Shown: positions 1-10,579 of the stretch, piece after piece
Position numbering within the stretch: the first letter of the stretch is position 1
How the letters are laid out: the number at the start of each line of letters is the position of its first letter
Assembly (NCBI RefSeq): GCF_020616515.1
Contig: NZ_CP085135.1
Coordinates: forward strand, 3,286,001-3,350,000
DNA: 64,000 nt
Source: Mesorhizobium sp. PAMC28654
GTDB lineage: Bacteria > Pseudomonadota > Alphaproteobacteria > Rhizobiales > Rhizobiaceae
Direction: 5' to 3'
Position numbers and translations under genes: made by a program
The notes under the pieces: model-generated
Databases searched by the model: none
What the model saw: the letters and a program-made list of their open reading frames with translations, nothing else
Told to the model about the DNA's origin: nothing

Positions 1-3000
1 GGTCTTCGCCCAGTGAATCGCGCGGATTGGACCGACGGACATGGGCACCCAGCGGACAGCGATGCCCTTGCGGATCCTCGACGCCAAAGGCGTAGTCATT
101 GTCGACGCTGCGTCCCGGGCGACCGTCGGGATTGCGCACCAGCGAACTGCCATCGGGCCAGCGGCCAAGCATCTTGGCGGCAACCCAGCGCGGCGTAATA
201 GCCGGGTTGTGGGTATCACTTGCCGCCTGCGTGGCCGCGGTCTTGCAATAGTCATGGAAGGCGTCGACGTGCTGCTCGAGTTGGCGCAACACAATGAAGG
301 TGCCGTTGCGACCGAAATCGTGAGGTGATGGCGGCTGACCGGGGATGATGCGGTTGTGGCGCACCGCCGGGAGGATGCCGTCGCGATCTTGTGACGCCTG
401 GACCCAAGGCGATGCCGGATAGAAGCCATGTTCATCGCGATAGCCGAACAGAAACTCGCCCGGCGCCACCAGATGCATCGGCGCGGTGCCGGCTTTGGCG
501 CGCGTGGTTCCGATGACGATCGGCTGCGAAACTCCGTCGACAAAGCCGAAATGCTCGAGCGACTTCTTGCCGTCGCGTATTACCATCAAAGGCAGTTGCG
601 CAACCACTGTCATGCCCGCAGCCACGACCCTTTGCTTGATGGCAGCGATCTCGGCTTGCAGCAGCTCCTGGCTTTCAGCGTAGCAAACGACCGCCAGGTC
701 CACTGGCTTCTCATGCGAGCCCCATTCCCATTTCTCTGGCGCGCTGTCGCCGAGATCATTGAGAATGCGACTGCGCTTAGGGTTGCCCATGCCGTGGCGA
801 AACGCAGCCGGAAATGAATCGAGGGGATCGGCATCGACGCCGCCGTCCAAGCCCAGGTGCTTGAGGCCATTGGGGCCGAACGCCACCGTCATGGCGCGCG
901 CCGACGGGACGCCATCGCCGAAACTCGTTTTCTCAACGACAAATTCCAGCCAGGCTTTGCGGCTGACGCTGGAGAGATTGTCGGGAACGGCGATGCCCAG
1001 CATATGGGCATGGCCCAGCGAGCCGAACGGACCAAAGAAAATGGACTGGATCTCACCGGTTTCCAATTGCTCCACGGCTGGCGGAGCAGGCGTGAAGAGG
1101 CTGATCGCCGCCCCGGCTGGCTCCGTGTGCGGGCGCGGCAAGGATCCGAACAGGCCCAGCCAGTCACGCGCTTCGCTGCCGGCTGCGCCGGCGATACCTC
1201 GCCTTATCTGGGAATTGGCGCGGATACGGACCGTGTTGAGATCGTGATAGGCCGAATACCAGAACAGGGTCGGCACCTGCTGCCGCCGCGCCCAGCGCTT
1301 GAAACGATCAGCGTCGCGCGCGCCATCGAGAAACAGCCAGCGGGTCCGCGGATACCCTAGAGTGTTGCTCCACACGCCGGTCAGGCCGGCGGCCGCCTTG
1401 GCGATGAAATCCTCGAGGTAGCTTTCCCAGCTGCCGCCGTAGTTGGAAAAGAACACAAGCTTGTTGGTGCCAGGCACCAGCACCCAGCGGGCGAAGTGGA
1501 TGGTGTTGATGTTGGCGAGGAACCCCGGCTTGAAGACTTTCTTGGCCGAGATGGAGATAAGGTAGAACGAAAACCTGAGCGCCAGCCACCGCAAGGTTCC
1601 AGGCTTCATGGTCGAGATCGCCGTCAAATGGTTCTGGGCGAAGTGATCCTCGTGGGCGAGGATCTTGTTCAGGGCGATGAGGTCGATCGCGGTGTTGTCA
1701 GGACGGTCGCTGTTTTCGAGCCGCCTCAAGGCAAGGAAACAAACCCCGAGGAAGAGCGCCGTCAAAGCCAGAAGCCCGAGCACGGCCAACAGTAGCGCAA
1801 CGCCGGCAATGATGACGGTGCCCAAAGTGATGCCGGCCGGATCGCCGAACACGTGCACGTAGATCGCCCATGTAAAGACGAGCACGATCACGAAGACGGC
1901 GGCAAGCATTGGCGGCGCCAGCAGCGTCGTGGTTATGGCTTGCCACCACTTTCCGGGCGGGTCTTCGAGCAGGCTTTCAGCCGGCTCGAACGCCCATGCG
2001 AATTTTCCCGACGACCGGACATGCCGGCGGGCTTCCTCAAGCACGGCGGCGGCACTGACGCTGGCGGGGCGAGGCTTCTCGACAATGGCGCGAATGGAGT
2101 CGGCGAGTTCGGCTTCAGCCAGGATACGCTGGACCGAATGCCCCGGCGTACCCGAAAACACCAGCCCGGCATTACTGCCGAACGAGGGCGAGATATCGAC
2201 ATTGTGCTTGCGCAGGAAGTCGTGCAGCGGCGCGCCATCTCGCAGGTCGCAGGCATCCTTGAAAATCGGCCGTAGCCGATGTCCGATGGCCTGCGTCACG
2301 GCATTGATGACGTCATCGGTGCTGCCGTCGCCGGAAATCTCGAGAACAAGGGCCCCTGCCTGACGGCCCGACCCATCGTTCGCCTCGTCCGCGGGGACAA
2401 CAGCCAGGCTGGTGAAATGAATGATGCCGGCTGCGTTCAGCTCGGCGCGGATCTCTTCGTCGGCCGGGTTGCCGAGCTGGCCGACCCGACGATTGACGTC
2501 ATCCAACGATGCGCTCCGAGCGATCGGGCAGACCACCGTCACCATCGACTGGTCGACCGTCCGGCAAAGGGCTGCTCGATCGAAATCGACCTCGAGGCTG
2601 TCCGGATAGGCGCCAAAGTTCGTCAGTCGTCCGGCCTTGCCGGGGGAGCGGCGCAGGTTCGGCTTCTGGAACAGGGCGCGCAGACTTTCGCCGATCTGGA
2701 TCCTGGCGATTTCAGCGCCTATGCACAGATGAATGCCATGTCCAAAGACCATGTAATCGCGATCCGGACGCGCGATATCGAAGACATTCGGGTTCTGTAC
2801 GGCATCGGGATCGAACATCGCAGACAGCGTTGCCGGCATGACCACTGTTCCCGCCTTCACCACGCGCTCGCGCCGCGTTCCCCTGGCGATGGTTGTATCG
2901 CGGCTGGTGTAGCGCCACGGACCAACCCAGATCGGCTTGAACCGCATGGCTTCCCGAATGGCCTTGTCCAGCATGTCGGTGTCATCATCGGCGAGCGCCG

Positions 3001-3868
3001 CATCGATAGCCTGTCGCGCGTCCGGCCGGGACAGGATGACGTCGAGGCAATTGCTGCCGGCAAGCAGATTGGTCGGGACAAAGCCGGTGATCATGCCCAG
3101 CATGATCGAATGAAGATCGGGCAATGACAGGCGCCCCTGATCGAGCAAGGCGACCAGCCTGGGCAGAGGCTTCTCATCCTTCGCCCCCTTGTCCCGGATC
3201 GCCGCGATGGAACGGTCGATGACCTTGATCAACCGATCCCCGGCCACCACGGCCAACTGGCGCGTGGTCGGGTTCGCGGTCGGATCGGAGAAGAACAACG
3301 CACTCAAGCCCAAGGACCAGTTCGCGAACTCGGTCTCGTCGTCAATCTCGAGGCCGAAGTAATCGCGGCAGATCCGCACCGGCACGATCTTCATCAGATC
3401 GGCGACCGCATCGAAACCGGGCGTGGCGCCAGCCATGATTTCGCGCGATTGGTGCGCGGCAATCGGCCTGACGATGGCTTCGACCTCCGCCGGGGGGAAG
3501 GCGCTCAGCACCGATGATTTCATTCGCCGGTAGGCGGCGCCATCCTGCATGCCGAGGATGAAGTTCGATCCCCGCGCGAGCTCGGTCATCTCCGGCCCGT
3601 AAGGCGTCTCGAATTCGTCGCCGCGCTCCAATATGTCGCGGACGTCGGCATTCCTGGTGACGAGCAGGAAATTGCCTATGGCAAGGTTGGGCCAGAACCT
3701 GCGCAAAAGCGCCAGGAGCCAGCGAGGATCGTTGAGGAAGAAGCCGGCGATGCGCGCCGCAAGACCCTTTGAACGAAGCCGTTCGATGTCGAATGGCGGC
3801 ATTTGCGACAGCGGACGCTGGCTTTTCTGGGCCGCGCGAATGGCCGCGAAATATTTGATCCTGATCAT
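1..3868 (-). CDS. Cytochrome P450 / transmembrane / DyP-type peroxidase fusion protein (3' end outside window)
   Basis: One uninterrupted frame of 1289 codons runs from ATG 3868 to the left edge; an in-frame TGA lies three codons upstream of the ATG. Residues 1 to about 430 are a P450: ExxR as EAMR, and the heme-ligand loop FGHGIHLCIG with its Cys near residue 382. The I-helix reads TGFVPT where monooxygenases have (A/G)Gx(D/E)T, so the acid and first Thr appear absent. After a linker come two hydrophobic helices (about 650-672 and 680-712), then a domain of about 160 residues (FFSNYGGSWESYLEDF, VWSNTLGYPRTRW) that I cannot name. From about 930 it is a DyP-type peroxidase with the GxxDG motif as FGFVDGVSQP (about 1105) and the proximal-His segment CPLGAHVRRSNPRD (about 1275). 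The distal Arg lies beyond the edge. Inference: a membrane-tethered bifunctional heme enzyme acting on hydroperoxides or lipids. Domain calls are firm; the substrate is unknown. Confidence 0.88.
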   Translation of the reverse strand, partial: MIRIKYFAAIRAAQKSQRPLSQMPPFDIERLRSKGLAARIAGFFLNDPRWLLALLRRFWPNLAIGNFLLVTRNADVRDILERGDEFETPYGPEMTELARGSNFILGMQDGAAYRRMKSSVLSAFPPAEVEAIVRPIAAHQSREIMAGATPGFDAVADLMKIVPVRICRDYFGLEIDDETEFANWSLGLSALFFSDPTANPTTRQLAVVAGDRLIKVIDRSIAAIRDKGAKDEKPLPRLVALLDQGRLSLPDLHSIMLGMITGFVPTNLLAGSNCLDVILSRPDARQAIDAALADDDTDMLDKAIREAMRFKPIWVGPWRYTSRDTTIARGTRRERVVKAGTVVMPATLSAMFDPDAVQNPNVFDIARPDRDYMVFGHGIHLCIGAEIARIQIGESLRALFQKPNLRRSPGKAGRLTNFGAYPDSLEVDFDRAALCRTVDQSMVTVVCPIARSASLDDVNRRVGQLGNPADEEIRAELNAAGIIHFTSLAVVPADEANDGSGRQAGALVLEISGDGSTDDVINAVTQAIGHRLRPIFKDACDLRDGAPLHDFLRKHNVDISPSFGSNAGLVFSGTPGHSVQRILAEAELADSIRAIVEKPRPASVSAAAVLEEARRHVRSSGKFAWAFEPAESLLEDPPGKWWQAITTTLLAPPMLAAVFVIVLVFTWAIYVHVFGDPAGITLGTVIIAGVALLLAVLGLLALTALFLGVCFLALRRLENSDRPDNTAIDLIALNKILAHEDHFAQNHLTAISTMKPGTLRWLALRFSFYLISISAKKVFKPGFLANINTIHFARWVLVPGTNKLVFFSNYGGSWESYLEDFIAKAAAGLTGVWSNTLGYPRTRWLFLDGARDADRFKRWARRQQVPTLFWYSAYHDLNTVRIRANSQIRRGIAGAAGSEARDWLGLFGSLPRPHTEPAGAAISLFTPAPPAVEQLETGEIQSIFFGPFGSLGHAHMLGIAVPDNLSSVSRKAWLEFVVEKTSFGDGVPSARAMTVAFGPNGLKHLGLDGGVDADPLDSFPAAFRHGMGNPKRSRILNDLGDSAPEKWEWGSHEKPVDLAVVCYAESQELLQAEIAAIKQRVVAAGMTVVAQLPLMVIRDGKKSLEHFGFVDGVSQPIVIGTTRAKAGTAPMHLVAPGEFLFGYRDEHGFYPASPWVQASQDRDGILPAVRHNRIIPGQPPSPHDFGRNGTFIVLRQLEQHVDAFHDYCKTAATQAASDTHNPAITPRWVAAKMLGRWPDGSSLVRNPDGRPGRSVDNDYAFGVEDPQGHRCPLGAHVRRSNPRDSLGED

Positions 3869-3986
3869 GCGCGTTCAAGCCCCCCGGCTATCCACGTCAT
3901 TGCGATGCCGACTCCCCAAGCCCTAGGTTTGCAACGGTTCCGCGTATGTGAAATTTCTCACAGTTCCCGGGACTCCGCCACCTCGA

Positions 3987-5756
3987 TCATGCGGTTGATT
4001 TGGCCAGTTCGACATTGGCGATGAGAAACTCGTTCGCCGCCTTGTCCGCGAACGGTATCCAGCGAACCCGCTGCTCGGAGAAATCGGGATGCCGTGTCAT
4101 GAAGATGGCCAGTTCCCGCTTGGCGTCATCATGCCGGCCGCTTCTCGCCAAGGCGCCAACCTTCACGAACCTGGCATAGAAATAGCCGGGTGACAGATTG
4201 AGCGAGCGCTCGGCGGTGGCGATCGCGGATGGCCAGTCTTCGACGAAATTGTAGGCGGAGGCCAGTTCGCCAAGATTGTGGAACCGATAGAGGTCGAAGG
4301 GGCTCAGTCGCTCGGCATCGAGAAAGAACGGTATCGCGCCCGCGGCGTCGCCTTCCAGCAAACGCGCGCTGCCCATTGCCGACCGCGCGAAGGCAAAGCT
4401 CGGATTGATGTGGATTGCTTCCTCCAGGTGGTCGATAGCGGCCCCGGGCTTCCCCCTCATGATCTCGATGACGCCAAGGTGGGCATGCGGGCGCGGATCC
4501 TGGCTATCCATCAGCAAGGCCTTGCGGGCGTATCGCTCGACCTTGTCCAGATCGTCGCTGTCGCCGAAATGCAGCCATGCCCGCCAGAAATACCACCATG
4601 CCAGTTCATTCAGGACGGTGCTCGAATTCGGATCTTCCTGATAGGCCTTCTCGAAGAACTCCAGCGCCATTTCCGTATCGCCGCGCGTGCGCCGGTTCAT
4701 GTGCCAGCGGCCGCGCCGCACCAGTTGCCAGCTCTCCAGGCTTTCCCACGGCACCTGGAACGTCCGCACCTGCTCGGCCCGGTCTACTTCCTTGTCCAGT
4801 ATCGAGACGATCTCGCTGCCAATCTGGTCGCGCAACTTGAAGATATCAACCAGATCGCGGTCGAACCGTTGCGACCAGACCAATCGGCCGTTGGATGCAT
4901 CGGCAAGCGACGTGTCCAGACGGATCTTCCCGTTGTTGCGTATCAACGTGCCGCTGACGACGTAACGCGCGCCCAGCGCGTTGCCGATCACCCGCGTGCC
5001 CAGCGTATCGTCGCGAAACTGGAAGCTGGAGCTCTTGGCGATGACCGAGAGCCATCTGGTGTTGGAAAGGCCGTAGATGATGTCCTCGGCAATACCATCG
5101 GCCATGTAGCCGATGTCGCGCTCACTGCCCTCGCCCCTGAAGGGCAGGACGGCTATCGCCGGCGGGCCTTTGGAGAACCTCTGCTGGGTATTCTGGGGAA
5201 CGGCCGGGGCGATGGGAGACGCGCCGTTTCCGTTGCGGCCGGCGATGAGGACGCGCACCGGCAGCACGATATTCTTCAGCGTGAATTCGCCGAGATCGGT
5301 GAACTCGGCCGCGGTCTTGTCCTTCACATGGTGCCAGGTCGTCTCCGAAACGGCGAGACCGTCATGCGGTGCGAATTCCTGGATTCTGGCGGCGATGTTG
5401 ACGTCGTCGCCGTAGAGCCGCCCCTCGCGGACGATGACATCGCCGGTGTTGATGCCGGCGCGAAAGGGCATGCGCATGTGTTTGTCGACGGATGCATTGA
5501 GTGCGCGGATCCGCTCCTGGAAATCGAAAGCCGCGCGCAAGGCTTCGATCGGATTGCCGAACTCGGCCATGATGCTGTCGCCGGCTTCGCCGAAGGTGCG
5601 CCCGCCAAATGCGCCACAGCGATCGACGATGATGTCCCGCCTGGCCTCGAATGCGGCAACGGCGGATTCGTCGTCGATGCCCATCAGGCGCGAGAATTCC
5701 ACCGCGTCGATCGAAATGATCGTCGCCAACTGACGCGTGTAATGCCGCTCAGCCAT
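3987..5756 (-). CDS. Class III adenylate/guanylate cyclase with TolB-like region and TPR repeats
   Basis: A 589-residue protein. About residues 8-180 are a class III nucleotide cyclase domain with the first metal Asp in SIDAVEFSRLM, the second in GDSIMAEFG, and the Asn/Arg transition-state segment GDDVNIAARI. Residues about 205-330 resemble the TolB-like N-terminal fold found in rhizobial cyclases (AVLPF, YMADGIAEDI, GTLIRNNGKIRL). The rest is TPR-like helical repeat. I chose ATG 5756 because MAERHYTRQLA matches the usual family N-terminus; ATG 5792 and longer starts up to 5933 are open but look non-homologous. No signal peptide or membrane helix is seen, so it should be cytosolic and make cAMP, with TPRs mediating protein contacts. 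It lies 118 bp downstream of the P450-peroxidase start on the same strand, so it may be transcribed just ahead of it. Confidence 0.9.
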   Translation of the reverse strand: MAERHYTRQLATIISIDAVEFSRLMGIDDESAVAAFEARRDIIVDRCGAFGGRTFGEAGDSIMAEFGNPIEALRAAFDFQERIRALNASVDKHMRMPFRAGINTGDVIVREGRLYGDDVNIAARIQEFAPHDGLAVSETTWHHVKDKTAAEFTDLGEFTLKNIVLPVRVLIAGRNGNGASPIAPAVPQNTQQRFSKGPPAIAVLPFRGEGSERDIGYMADGIAEDIIYGLSNTRWLSVIAKSSSFQFRDDTLGTRVIGNALGARYVVSGTLIRNNGKIRLDTSLADASNGRLVWSQRFDRDLVDIFKLRDQIGSEIVSILDKEVDRAEQVRTFQVPWESLESWQLVRRGRWHMNRRTRGDTEMALEFFEKAYQEDPNSSTVLNELAWWYFWRAWLHFGDSDDLDKVERYARKALLMDSQDPRPHAHLGVIEIMRGKPGAAIDHLEEAIHINPSFAFARSAMGSARLLEGDAAGAIPFFLDAERLSPFDLYRFHNLGELASAYNFVEDWPSAIATAERSLNLSPGYFYARFVKVGALARSGRHDDAKRELAIFMTRHPDFSEQRVRWIPFADKAANEFLIANVELAKSTA

Positions 5757-6665
5757 GCCTGAGCCTAGTCGCCCCTTCTGGCTCTCGTCCATCGCTAGCA
5801 AGCCCCGCGGCGGAACGCAGTCCGCCGCTTCCATCGGAAGATCACCACCTCTGCAGGATTGGCCCGCCGTTGCCCTCCTGTCAGGCTTCGAGGTGTAGCA
5901 GGGTCCTCGCAAAAGCTCCACCATGATCCGCACCCTGGAGGCGAGGGGTGAAGGTTAGGCCAGAAACTGAAATCGACTCATGGTTATTGAAAGGTATCCA
6001 AGACACCTTCTGCTCCGCCTTCAGCGGATTCTCCCGCTCCATATGACCGGGCGGGTGGCGGATCAACCGCGGCTCGCCATCCAGGGAGCAATCCCTGGTC
6101 AGGCTGTTCGACCGTGCGACGGACGATCCGCTCGTTCAATGAAGCCCGCCCACGGCCGGCGCCGAAGGGGGCGGGGGGCTTGGGGTTACCTTTGGCACCG
6201 GCCAGGCGGGATTAAAACGCCGCGGGCAGAACGTAGCACGACTCCCGCGAGCGGTAATTCCGTGATCGCGGAAGGTCCTACATGAATGCTTGGCTTGCAA
6301 TTGTTATTTCTTCGAGGGCGTGGATGATTCCCGGCAAGCGACGCGAAACGCCCGCAGCCTCGCCAGCCGGAGTTGCATTGCCGATTTTCGCGATCCAACG
6401 AATAGGGCGCGAGACAATGCCGCGGGGCGCCAGATGCCGCGTCGAACTTCCGCGATCACGCCATGCCGCATCCCAGCGACTCAACTAGTCTTGTCGGGCG
6501 GCGGACCTGATACCCGCCTGGCCGGCGCCATCCCGAACTCCCAAGCGGCGCCGGCCATCTTAACCATGATCAACGGATACGGTTGAAGGACTGAATATGT
6601 CCGATGATGCACCCCGCCCATGGCCTATTAGAAATCCTGAAAATTGATATCACGAGGACCGCGAG
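5757..6665. other. Intergenic region of about 900 bp without a convincing gene
   Basis: Between the cyclase start (minus) and the mucR-like start (plus). Short frames here show no recognisable protein, poor codon usage and no ribosome binding sites. A small hairpin with 7-bp arms lies at 6081-6098, and a G-rich stretch at about 6163-6187. The region should hold both divergent promoters and perhaps a long mucR leader. I see no tRNA, repeat family or mobile element remnant. Confidence 0.5.
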
Positions 6666-7109
6666 ATGACAGAAGAGACCGACCGTCGCTCGGCAGAACT
6701 AATTGGACTGACCGCAGAAATTGTCTCTGCATATGTGCAAAATAATTCCATACCTTCGGCTAATCTTTCGGATTTGATTGCTTCGGTTTATCTCTCGATT
6801 GCAAATCTTGGTCCGCCTGCAATCGTCGAACGGCCCGTACAGACGCCTGCCGTCAACCCAAAGCGGTCGGTGTTTCCTGACTACATCGTGTCGCTGGAGG
6901 ACGGTCGCAAATTCAAGTCAATGAAGCGGCATCTCAGCCTGCTTGGCATGACGCCCGACGAGTACCGCCAGAAATGGAATCTGCCGCCTGATTATCCCAT
7001 CGTTTCGGCCGATTATGCCGCTCAGCGGTCCGCTCTGGCAAAAGCGGCAGGCCTCGGCAGAAGAGCGGCGCCCGTCAAAGCACCGTCCAAGCGAAGGCCG
7101 AAAGCCTAG
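6666..7109 (+). CDS. Ros/MucR family transcriptional regulator lacking zinc ligands
   Basis: A 147-residue DNA-binding regulator of the Ros/MucR family, which in rhizobia controls exopolysaccharide, motility and cell-cycle genes by binding AT-rich DNA. The N-terminal helical oligomerisation region is present (ELIGLTAEIVSAYVQNN), followed by the core FPDYIVSLEDGRKFKSMKRHL and MTPDEYRQKWNLPPDYP. The zinc finger of Agrobacterium Ros has two Cys and two His. Here the Cys positions read Ser and Asp, one His remains (KRHL) and the second is gone, so it probably folds without zinc, as described for some Mesorhizobium loti Ros homologues. The ATG follows a GAGG element. It stands alone, with a palindromic repeat right behind its stop. 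MucR proteins often autoregulate, but I could not identify an operator. Confidence 0.9.
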   Translation: MTEETDRRSAELIGLTAEIVSAYVQNNSIPSANLSDLIASVYLSIANLGPPAIVERPVQTPAVNPKRSVFPDYIVSLEDGRKFKSMKRHLSLLGMTPDEYRQKWNLPPDYPIVSADYAAQRSALAKAAGLGRRAAPVKAPSKRRPKA

Positions 7110-7110
7110 A

Positions 7111-7228
7111 GCATGAACCCGAAAAGTGGGACCCGGTTTTCTCGGACAAACGGTCCCGTTTGTCCAGAGATCATGTCCCAACAAAGAGATGGATCGGGAT
7201 GACGATTCAACCAGACGTCATCCCGATC
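7111..7228. repeat. Rhizobial intergenic palindromic repeat with 13-bp inverted repeat
   Basis: Begins GAGCATGAACCCGAAAAGTG, a form I recognise from a family of dispersed intergenic elements in Rhizobiales, and continues with internal self-complementarity (ACAAACGG / CCGTTTGT). It ends in a perfect 13-bp inverted repeat, GATCGGGATGACG at 7192-7204 and its complement at 7216-7228, with an 11-nt loop. There is no U tract, so it is not a classical terminator, but it would fold in the mucR transcript. The rest of the gap to the tRNA (7229-7421) shows nothing else. Confidence 0.65.
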
Positions 7229-7421
7229 TAGCCGGCAGGTCCCGACAGGGCTGACTTGCATGTGTGGCCCTGTCGCTGGCTCGACCGGGAAAAGCCAACC
7301 CGTCTCGCGCGACCGGGAGGAAAAGGGCGGCGAATTGTCCGGCCGCGGCAGGCGCCCGAGCGGCAATAGACTGCATCCCCAAGGCGGGTTCGCGTCCAAT
7401 CCATTGATTGTCAGAGAAACT

Positions 7422-7497
<76 letters not shown>

Positions 7498-7678
7498 ACA
7501 TCCGGCAGTCAACCGGCGCCGTTTCCGGCGAAGAGATCCGGCGCGGGTTGGTGACCGCGCCGTTAGTGCAGGCGGCTTCTAACCCCGCCCTTCGTCAATA
7601 TCAAGCCTTGAACACCGGCTTTTTGTCCACAGGCCGAGAAAGTTGCTCGCAGGCCGGAAAGCCTGCAAACGGTTGTCC

Positions 7679-8065
7679 TCAGACCTCGTCGTCGTCGTCG
7701 CCCACGCCGATCATATCGGCGACATCGTCGTCTTCTTCCTCTTCGTCGGCAAGGAAAGTGTCATCCTCGTCGTCGCCGAGATCGACGTCCTCATCATCGC
7801 CGAGATCGGGCAGGTCGTCGCCCTTGGCGTCGTCGTCGGCCTCTTCGAGCGAGACGACCTCAACGCCCTCTTCGTCCTCGGCGTCCACTTCCTTCTCGGC
7901 CACTTCCTCTTCCTCTTCGATGGCGGCAATCTTGCCTTCCTCGAAATAGGAACGCGGATAGGTCTTGCCCGTGTAAGGCGAGACGACGGGGTCCTTGTTC
8001 AGGTCGTAGAATTTTCGGCCCGTCTCCGGGTCGATGCGTTTTGTGCCAAGTTCGGTTTTTGCCAC
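7679..8065 (-). CDS. TIGR02300 (FYDLN acid) family protein
   Basis: A 128-residue alphaproteobacterial protein of unknown function. It begins with the conserved block AKTELGTKRIDPETGRKFYD, followed by LNKDPVVSPYTGK, and then becomes an extremely acidic low-complexity tail of Asp/Glu runs to the end. I place the start at GTG 8065, because homologues begin MAK.ELGTKR; the frame is open to 8122, but that extension has no family match. The repetitive GAC/GAG codons of the tail create long spurious Ser-rich frames on the other strand. The protein should be cytosolic and strongly anionic. It is transcribed away from the divergent aroA. Confidence 0.88.
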   Translation of the reverse strand: MAKTELGTKRIDPETGRKFYDLNKDPVVSPYTGKTYPRSYFEEGKIAAIEEEEEVAEKEVDAEDEEGVEVVSLEEADDDAKGDDLPDLGDDEDVDLGDDEDDTFLADEEEEDDDVADMIGVGDDDDEV

Positions 8066-8220
8066 GGCAAGCCTCGTCAATAAAAGAGTGGTCCCCTTAA
8101 CCACAGTTTGCAGCGCTGTCAAAGCGAAAAGCCGGCGTCACAAAACCAAGCATTGAAAGGGCTCGCTGATGGGGATGACCATTTCGACCCGCCGTGATAC
8201 GAGACCGCCGCAACAAATGA

Positions 8221-9921
<1,701 letters not shown>

Positions 9922-9925
<4 letters not shown>

Positions 9926-10572
9926 CACACGTCTTCACCATCGCCATCGACGGCCCCGCCGGCGCCGGCAAGGGCACCCTCGCCCGCCGGCTGGCTGACC
10001 ATTACCGGCTGAACCTGCTCGACACCGGCCTCACCTACCGCGCGGTGGCGCATGCGCTGCTGCGGCTCGGCCTGCCGCTCGACAATGTCTCGGCCGCCGA
10101 AACCGCGGCCCGTCAGGTCGACCTGGCAAAGCTCGACCGGGCGGTGCTGTCGGCGCATGCGGTTGGCGAGGCGGCCTCGAAGGTCGCGGTGTTTCCCTCG
10201 GTGCGGCGCATCCTGGTCGAGAAGCAGCGAGACTTCGCCAAGACGCCGCCGGGCGCCGTTCTCGACGGCCGCGACATCGGTACCGTCGTGTGCCCCGACG
10301 CCGACATAAAGCTCTATGTGACGGCGAGCGCCGAGGTGCGGGCAAGACGGCGGCTGGCCGAAATCGAAAGCATCGGCGGCACCGCCAATTTCGTCGAGAT
10401 CCTCGCCGATATCATGCGCCGCGACGAGCGCGACATGGGGCGCGCCGACTCGCCCCTGAAGCCGGCCGCCGACGCGCACTTGCTTGACACCAGTGAGATG
10501 ACCATCGAAGCCGCGTTCCTGGCGGCAATGGCGATCATCGACCGTGCAATGGCCGGGAGAGACCAGGCCTGA
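9922..10572 (+). CDS. cmk: (d)CMP kinase
   Basis: Cytidylate kinase, 216 residues, phosphorylates CMP and dCMP with ATP in pyrimidine nucleotide supply. The P-loop is [17 protein letters not shown] at residues 8-24; [16 protein letters not shown] follows (family: LDTGxxYRxxA), then [20 protein letters not shown] near residue 113 and the LID-like [20 protein letters not shown] near 170. Length and motifs are normal. The ATG overlaps the DUF6881 stop. In relatives cmk is followed directly by rpsA on the same strand; here a minus-strand symporter fragment begins 7 bp after the cmk stop. Confidence 0.96.
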
Positions 10573-10579
10573 GCGGCTG

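Noticed and set aside
428..3127. Long plus-strand frames (428-817, 857-1360, 1853-2275, 2279-3127)
   Set aside because: They are antisense to the P450-DyP coding frame, have no recognisable motifs and read like reverse translations of high-GC codons.
4278..5762. 494-codon plus-strand frame opposite the adenylate cyclase
   Set aside because: The minus strand has intact cyclase and TPR motifs; the plus frame shows none.
7679..7949. Ser-rich plus-strand frame at the FYDLN-acid gene
   Set aside because: Produced by the reverse complement of GAC/GAG repeats encoding the acidic tail; no CRISPR-like spacing either.
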